Of a stretch of 64,000 bases of DNA, positions 59,473 to 64,000 are shown in pieces (position 1 is the stretch's first letter; the number at the start of each line of letters is the position of its first letter). Origin of the DNA: Alphaproteobacteria bacterium UBA1301 (GTDB taxonomy: Bacteria; Pseudomonadota; Alphaproteobacteria; Micropepsales; Micropepsaceae); the NCBI GenBank assembly GCA_002307725.1, contig DBUB01000004.1, positions 212,417 through 276,416 on the forward strand. Direction: 5' to 3'. The notes under the pieces are model-generated. The model did no database searches, was not told where the DNA came from, and saw only the letters and a program-made list of their open reading frames with translations. The translations under genes were made by a program, and so were the position numbers.

Positions 59473-60992
59473 TATTCGTAGTGCTTGAACCTCTCCCATT
59501 CGCGCGACAGCGAAAGATTGCGCCCCTGCAGCACGTAGATAGGCTGGCCGGTTTCGTACGGCATCGCATAGGGATCGTCGGTTCGGCCGGCGAGACGCAC
59601 AGAACCGTAATTGTCGTAGTCCTTGGGCGCGCCGCCCAAGACGATTACCACGCTGCCTTCGTGGCCACGCGGTCCCCATATCCAATAATTGTTGTGCCCG
59701 CTGATCGCTGGCGGCAGGCCGAACTTTTTGCCGTAGACGTCGATCGCTGCCGCCTCGCCATAGTTACCGGCGAAGAAGACGGCTTGGGCGCGATCGGCGG
59801 GTGGCAAAGCGTGATAGACCGCCGCCACCTTGGCCGCCATCTGCGGCCACCCGTGCATGTCGGCAAAATGCTGCGGCAGGCGCGCGAGTTTCAGATTCTC
59901 GCCGGCGGTGGCCTTGGGCGAAATGCCGAGCGCGTCGGCATAAGCAATGTAGGTCTCCTCCGGCAGCACCGGTAGCGCCAGCGGCGCCAGCATCACACCC
60001 ATCGATGCCGCGAGGAACAACGCGATCCCCCGCGCCCATAATGGCTTCAGCACGCCTTCCCAGAACAGCGCGCCGCCAGCCAGCAGCACCGGATAGATCG
60101 GCATCAGGTAATTCGCCTTGCCATGCTCGACGACGAAAAACGCCGCCAGCAGCACATAGGCGATGGGAAAGACGCGCCAAACGGGATTGGCAGGCTTCCA
60201 GGCGAATTTGAACAGCCCGGCGATCCAGACCAGCGCCAGCGTCGGGCCGACGATCAGGATTTGCTGACCGAAAAACGCATCCACCGGCAAGACGCGGTTC
60301 TTGCCGTGCACGCCCGCAGACCCAAGCTCGAGGAACGGCCAGCCATGCGCCTGCTGCCACAACACATTGGGCAGCACCAGCACCACCATCAGCGCCGCCG
60401 CGATATAGACCCAGGGCTTTGCCAGCGAACGGCGGAGCGGCGTGAACAGCGCCGCCACCGCCAGCGCACCGACAAAAAAGACGATGGCGTATTTGCTCCA
60501 CAAACTGAAAGCGGCGACGAGACCGAATGCGATCCACCAGCGTTCGTCGCGGCTCTCGGCGAGTTTCACCAAGCACCACGCCACGCCTAGCCACGTCAGC
60601 GGCTGAAACATGTCAGTCGACACGAACACGCCGCCCGCCAGAAATACCGGTGCCGCGAGCGTACAAATCCCTGCCAATCCTTGGGCAAAACGACCGCCGC
60701 CGAGCAGCTTCGCGAATTCCGCCGTCGCGCCAACCGTCACCGCCATCACCAATGCCGGAACCAAGCGGAAACCGGTCAGCCAATCGCCCGCCAGCGCGTA
60801 GGACCACGCCGCGATCAGCGGCACCAGCGGCGGCTGATCGACATAGCCCCAAGCCAGACGCTGGCCGCAGACGATGAAATAAAGCTCGTCGCGGAAAATC
60901 CCATAGCCGCCGTTGGCGACGAGATGAACCAGAAACGTCAGCACCCCCAGCGCTACAGCCGGTGTCGCCGCTTTGCGCCAAGCGATTGCCAT
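59472..60992 (-). CDS. GT39/ArnT-like membrane glycosyltransferase
   Basis: This 506-residue protein has about 11 membrane helices and a C-terminal soluble domain (about 395-506). The first periplasmic loop has YGIFRDELYFIVCGQRLAWGYVDQPPL, where the Asp-Glu pair is the GT39/PMT catalytic region, followed by FVSTDMFQPLTW. It should transfer a sugar from a polyprenyl-phosphate carrier to a lipid or protein on the periplasmic side. I chose the ATG at 60992 with GGGAGT seven bases upstream. Confidence 0.9.
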   Translation of the reverse strand: MAIAWRKAATPAVALGVLTFLVHLVANGGYGIFRDELYFIVCGQRLAWGYVDQPPLVPLIAAWSYALAGDWLTGFRLVPALVMAVTVGATAEFAKLLGGGRFAQGLAGICTLAAPVFLAGGVFVSTDMFQPLTWLGVAWCLVKLAESRDERWWIAFGLVAAFSLWSKYAIVFFVGALAVAALFTPLRRSLAKPWVYIAAALMVVLVLPNVLWQQAHGWPFLELGSAGVHGKNRVLPVDAFFGQQILIVGPTLALVWIAGLFKFAWKPANPVWRVFPIAYVLLAAFFVVEHGKANYLMPIYPVLLAGGALFWEGVLKPLWARGIALFLAASMGVMLAPLALPVLPEETYIAYADALGISPKATAGENLKLARLPQHFADMHGWPQMAAKVAAVYHALPPADRAQAVFFAGNYGEAAAIDVYGKKFGLPPAISGHNNYWIWGPRGHEGSVVIVLGGAPKDYDNYGSVRLAGRTDDPYAMPYETGQPIYVLQGRNLSLSREWERFKHYE

Positions 60993-61115
60993 CGGTCCAC
61001 TCCCCGTAACCATCGGGCGCAAAATAGGGCATCTGCCGCCAGCGTCCAGGGGCGCTCACGCAGACGTGGCCACGGCTGGACTGCGGCTCTATTTCATTGG
61101 ATCAAGGAAAAAACG

Positions 61116-61334
61116 TCAGACCAGCCAGAGCGCACCTGCGATCACCGCCCATAGCGCCGACGAGACCACCACCGCGAACCAGATTGTCTGGCCCATGGGT
61201 TGGGTTTTGTCCTCGGCATCGAACTGAGCCCAGTCCATTTCCAGCGAAACCGGTAAGACATCGGCGCGGCGCTCGGCCCGTGCGTTGGCCAAGTTCACCA
61301 CGTTTTCCTGGGGCACTCGTAAAGCGGCGGCCAT
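61116..61334 (-). CDS. Small single-span membrane protein
   Basis: This 72-residue protein has a soluble N-terminal part (MAAALRVPQENVVNLANARAERRADVLPVSLEMDWAQFD) and a C-terminal hydrophobic helix (IWFAVVVSSALWAVIAGALWLV). I chose the ATG at 61334; an ATG at 61376 would add 14 residues. No family is recognised. Composition and the clean membrane helix make it plausible. Confidence 0.55.
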   Translation of the reverse strand: MAAALRVPQENVVNLANARAERRADVLPVSLEMDWAQFDAEDKTQPMGQTIWFAVVVSSALWAVIAGALWLV

Positions 61335-61464
61335 GAGTTCGCGTCCAACAACAACGGCAACGATGGTCGGGCACAATCTTTAAGAGACGATTAAAAAAAG
61401 AGGCGGTTTCGCTTACTTGGAGGAATGGCTTGCCGAGGCGTAGCCGCGCGATCCCAGAGAGCCC

Positions 61465-61519
61465 GTCTTCGCGCTATCGCGCTGCGCCGTGGCAGTCTCC
61501 GCCGCTGCGCGGCGAAGAC
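61465..61519. repeat. Inverted repeat next to tRNA-Pro 3' end
   Basis: Arms GTCTTCGC (61465-61472) and GCGAAGAC (61512-61519) bracket a GC-rich loop and end directly at the 3' end of tRNA-Pro. The segment may act in termination of the tRNA transcript. It neighbours the short phrase (61433-61449) shared with 12002-12018. Confidence 0.5.
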
Positions 61520-61596
61520 TGGTCGGAGAGAGAGGATTCGAACCTCCGGCCCCCACGTCCCGAACGTGGTGCTCTACCAGGCTGAGCTACTCTCCG
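61520..61596 (-). tRNA. tRNA-Pro (anticodon CGG)
   Basis: The 77-base minus-strand sequence folds as a tRNA: acceptor CGGAGAG paired with CTCTCCG, D arm GCTCAGCCTGGTAGAGC, anticodon stem CCACG/CGTGG with loop TTCGGGA (anticodon CGG), and T arm with GGTTCGAATCC. CCA is encoded. Confidence 0.96.
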
Positions 61597-61744
61597 GCTG
61601 CCCCCTTACAGGGAAGGGGCGGGGTTATAGCGGGGCAATCCAAGCCCGGCAAGCGCCTGATTTCCGCGAATTAGCGCACCCATCGGGCCGCAGGTGAGGC
61701 GGACCGTTTGGCCCGCCCCGCCCGCATAATAAAGCTACTTTGGC

Positions 61745-62695
61745 TTAGAAGCGCTCGCCGACCAGTTCCTCGCTTTTGGCCCACAGCGCCTTGGCGTGTT
61801 CGGGATCGAGGGCATAGGACCGCATGCCGCCCATGACCCCAGGCCCTTCCTCAGGTTCGGCGAGGTGGCAATCTTCGCAATATTTGCCGCCGACGAGTTC
61901 GGCCGGGGCGCGTACGCCTGCCCAGACCGAGGTCGCCGCGCCTTGCGGGATGGTCTTGAACTGGAATTCCGGCGCGCCTGGCTTGAGGTTCTGGTTGATG
62001 TTGGCGACCAACTCTTCCAGCGTGCCCGGCTCCATGTGGCGCCCCAACTCGGTCTGGATGCCGCCCGGATGCACCGCCGCGGCACGGATGCTGGCCTTGT
62101 GGCGGCGGTCGAATTCCACCGCGAACAGGATATTGGCGGTCTTGGAGCGGCCGTAAGCGCCGAACGGCGTGTATTCGGTGTGCTCGAAATTGGGATCGTC
62201 GAGGTTCACATCGGAGAAGCGGTGCCCCGACGACGCCAGATTGACGAGGCGCGAACCCGGCTGGAACAGCGATACGATGCGGTTGACGAAGACGAAGTGG
62301 CCGAGATGGTTGGTGCCGAACTGGGTCTCGAAACCATCGGTGGTAAAGCCTTTCGGGCAGGCCATCACGCCGGCATTGGCGATGACGAGATCGAACTTGT
62401 TGCCCTTCTTGACGAGGCCATCGGCCGCCGCCCGCACGCTTTTCAGGGCGGCAAGATCGAGTTCGATCAACTCGAAGCTGCCGCGCGGCTCAGCGCGAAG
62501 GGCGGCCGTAGCCCGTTCGGCCTTGTTCAAATCGCGCGCCGCGCCCACCACATGGGCCCCGTGCGCCTTCAAGGCGCGAGCGGTCTCGACGCCGAGACCG
62601 GCCGAAACACCAGTCACCAGTACGCGCTTGCCGGAAAGATCGATCCCCTCCAGGACCTCGTCGGTGGTGGAGGTGGCGCCAAATTGCTTGCTCAT
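61745..62695 (-). CDS. SDR-family oxidoreductase (retinol dehydrogenase-like)
   Basis: This 316-residue Rossmann-fold protein has VLVTGVSAGLGVETARAL (TGxxxGxG), LDLAALKSVRAA, LVIANAGVMACPKGFTTDG (NAG), NLASSGHRF and FGAYGRSKTANILFAVEF (YxxxK). The layout matches the classical SDRs annotated as retinol dehydrogenase or light-dependent protochlorophyllide reductase relatives; the substrate is unknown. I chose the ATG at 62695 (MSKQFGATSTTDE). It is divergent from the AraC gene, which probably controls it. Confidence 0.9.
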   Translation of the reverse strand: MSKQFGATSTTDEVLEGIDLSGKRVLVTGVSAGLGVETARALKAHGAHVVGAARDLNKAERATAALRAEPRGSFELIELDLAALKSVRAAADGLVKKGNKFDLVIANAGVMACPKGFTTDGFETQFGTNHLGHFVFVNRIVSLFQPGSRLVNLASSGHRFSDVNLDDPNFEHTEYTPFGAYGRSKTANILFAVEFDRRHKASIRAAAVHPGGIQTELGRHMEPGTLEELVANINQNLKPGAPEFQFKTIPQGAATSVWAGVRAPAELVGGKYCEDCHLAEPEEGPGVMGGMRSYALDPEHAKALWAKSEELVGERF

Positions 62696-62848
62696 GGGAC
62701 ATTCCTTCGGTTGGGACAGACCGGATGTCCGGCCTCTGCTTGCCGAAATAGAGGTGCTGGCCGTCCATCCGGCGCCCGATCGGCGCGATTTCTTGCCTGA
62801 TCCTCTCACGGGCTTGTAACCGGGCCTGGACGAGACGATCTTAGCATC
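62696..62848. promoter_or_regulatory. Divergent promoter region SDR / AraC regulator
   Basis: The 153-bp gap separates divergent SDR and araC-type genes and should hold both promoters and the regulator's binding site. I could not pick a clear pair of direct repeats by eye. Confidence 0.5.
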
Positions 62849-63745
62849 ATGCCTCACGAGCTTGACCCTTTGCGGGAGCTGGCGCTGCGCCATGCCACCG
62901 GCTTTCGCACCGATACCGCCATCCCGCAGCTTTCGATCATGGTGTCGCCGCAGCCGACCGAACCGGCGGTCGGGCTCTACCGGCCGATGTTGTGCCTGGT
63001 GCTGCAGGGCGCCAAAGAGGCGACCATCGGCGGCCAGGTGCTGCGCTATGACGAGTCCTGCTATTTCGTCGCCTCGCTCGACCTGCCCGCATCCGGGCGC
63101 GTGGTGGAAGCCAGCCCGGAGCGCCCCTATATCTGCCTTGCCTTTGCCATCGATCCCGACCATCTGGCCGAACTGCTGCCCAACGTGCCGTTGCAGACCG
63201 AGCCGCAGGCGCCCGCCTTCGCCGTTAGTCCGGTGACCGGCGAGTTGGTGGAAGCCTGGCTGAGATTGCTCAAATTGCTCGACAGCCCCACCGACATCCC
63301 GGTTCTGGCGCCGCTACGTGAGCGCGAAATCCTTTACCGCCTGCTGCAAGGGCCGCAAGGCTCGACGCTGCGCCAGATCGTGCGGCGCGACAGCCGCCTC
63401 AGCCAGCTGCGGCGCGCCATCGCCTGGATCAAGGAGCATTTCCACGAACCGATCCGCGTCGAAACCCTGGCAAGTCTCGCCGGTATGAGCCCGGCCACCT
63501 TCCACCGCCAGTTCAAAGCGGCCACGGCGATGAGTCCGTTGCAGTTCCAAAAGAACCTGCGGCTGCAGGAAGCCCGCCGCTTGATTGTCGCCACCCAAGA
63601 CGCCGCCCGCACCGCTTTCGCCGTCGGCTACGAAAGCCCGTCGCAGTTCAGCCGCGAATACGCCCGCCTGTTCGGCCTTCCGCCCGCGCGCGATGCGGCC
63701 CGGATGCGCGGCACGCGTGCCGACGAAGCCGCCGCGATCGGGTGA
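62849..63745 (+). CDS. AraC-family transcriptional regulator
   Basis: This 298-residue protein has an N-terminal cupin-like sensor domain (about 20-180: VGLYRPMLCLVLQGAKEATIGG, then LRYDESCYFVASLDLPASG) and a C-terminal double HTH (about 195-290: IRVETLASLAGMSPATFHRQFKAATAMSPLQFQKNLRLQEARRLI, then AAFAVGYESPSQFSREYARLFG-like FAVGYESPSQFSREY). It matches the AraC_N group that often sits beside an SDR gene it regulates, as here. The stop is three bases from the end of tRNA-Gln. Confidence 0.93.
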   Translation: MPHELDPLRELALRHATGFRTDTAIPQLSIMVSPQPTEPAVGLYRPMLCLVLQGAKEATIGGQVLRYDESCYFVASLDLPASGRVVEASPERPYICLAFAIDPDHLAELLPNVPLQTEPQAPAFAVSPVTGELVEAWLRLLKLLDSPTDIPVLAPLREREILYRLLQGPQGSTLRQIVRRDSRLSQLRRAIAWIKEHFHEPIRVETLASLAGMSPATFHRQFKAATAMSPLQFQKNLRLQEARRLIVATQDAARTAFAVGYESPSQFSREYARLFGLPPARDAARMRGTRADEAAAIG

Positions 63746-63748
63746 GGC

Positions 63749-63823
63749 TGGCTGGGGCGCCAGGATTCGAACCTGGGAATGCCGGAATCAAAATCCGGTG
63801 CCTTACCGCTTGGCGACACCCCA
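63749..63823 (-). tRNA. tRNA-Gln (anticodon TTG)
   Basis: The 75-base minus-strand sequence has acceptor TGGGGTG/CGCCCCA, D arm GCCAAGCGGTAAGGC, anticodon stem CCGGA/TCCGG with loop TTTTGAT (anticodon TTG), T arm AGGTTCGAATCCT and an encoded CCA. Confidence 0.96.
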
Positions 63824-63826
63824 ATA

Positions 63827-63850
63827 GCCTTACCGCTTGGCTACACCCCA
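63827..63850 (-). repeat. Truncated tRNA-Gln 5' fragment
   Basis: These 24 bases repeat the first 24 bases of tRNA-Gln (63800-63823) with one difference (A for C at the ninth tRNA base). The copy stops at the end of the D arm, so it cannot form a tRNA. Confidence 0.85.
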
Positions 63851-63860
63851 ACGTATTTTA

Positions 63861-63938
63861 TGGGGTGAGTAGTGGGAATCGAACCCACGACCTCCAGAAC
63901 CACAATCTGGCGTTCTAACCGACTGAACTACACTCACC
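63861..63938 (-). tRNA. tRNA-His (anticodon GTG)
   Basis: The minus-strand sequence starts with GG (the first G fits the special G-1 of tRNA-His, paired with C73), has D arm GTTCAGTCGGTTAGAAC, anticodon stem CCAGA/TCTGG with loop TTGTGGT (anticodon GTG), T arm GTGGGTTCGATTCCCAC and encoded CCA. Confidence 0.95.
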
Positions 63939-63945
63939 ATAATAC

Positions 63946-64000
63946 TGGCGCGCCTACCAGGACTCGAACCTGTGGCCTACGGCTTAGAAGGCCGTTGCTC
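63946..64000 (-). tRNA. tRNA-Arg (anticodon TCT), 5' part beyond window
   Basis: The visible minus-strand part has the anticodon stem ACGGC/GCCGT with loop CTTCTAA (anticodon TCT), T arm CAGGTTCGAGTCCTG, the 3' acceptor strand and CCA. The 5' acceptor and most of the D arm lie past base 64000. Confidence 0.9.

Overview
The window looks like chromosomal DNA of a GC-rich alphaproteobacterium. The gene order yebC / ruvC-ruvA-ruvB / ybgC / tolQRAB-pal-cpoB / tilS / ftsH / folP / glmM / thiD, a TorF-type porin, an OpgC acyltransferase and two 17-bp boxes of the Irr/ICE type all point that way. A soil or plant-litter organism related to Rhizomicrobium/Micropepsis is my best guess; this is inference from gene content, not a database match.

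Layout. 1-4.1 kb: end of the KdpD sensor kinase, KdpE, a CNNM/CorC-type membrane protein and a sodium:solute symporter. 4.1-10.2 kb (minus): a CE2-like SGNH esterase, then a four-gene operon for a 2-oxoacid:acceptor oxidoreductase (a gamma-GltD-delta fusion, alpha, beta) ending in an XRE-cupin regulator. 10.5-14.2 kb (plus): ClC channel, purA and a Cys-cluster protein. 14.2-31.3 kb (minus): a long housekeeping block covering cofactor and cell-wall precursors (thiD, glmM, folP), FtsH, TilS, the whole Tol-Pal machine and RuvABC/YebC. Two insertions break this block: a Phd/VapC-like toxin-antitoxin pair between ruvA and ruvB, and a cassette bounded by direct repeats between ruvC and yebC.

31.6-44.3 kb: OpgC, an acetyltransferase, a GH94 phosphorylase with its GPH sugar symporter, NhaD antiporter, an extradiol dioxygenase, a TolB-like propeller, FeoAB and a cupin. 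Together with the CE2 esterase this suggests growth on beta-glucan oligosaccharides.

44.3-49.4 kb is the accessory region: four toxin-antitoxin modules of different families surround an AT-richer, two-gene unit. That unit encodes a protein with a HEPN-type RX4H motif and a partner with a possible C-terminal winged helix. It is the best candidate here for an undescribed defence or toxin system.

49.5-52.1 kb: ahpC and ahpD under two ICE-like boxes, then an aminotransferase. 52.2-57.2 kb: a TPR protein and an 841-residue membrane protein with beta-helix-like repeats. 57.2-63.7 kb: a histidine phosphatase, an SDR gene decayed by two in-frame deletions, the TorF porin, a GT39 enzyme, an SDR and an AraC regulator. 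tRNA-Pro(CGG) lies at 61.5 kb, and tRNA-Gln(TTG), tRNA-His(GTG) and a partial tRNA-Arg(TCT) close the window. No CRISPR array, rRNA, prophage structural gene or transposase gene was seen.
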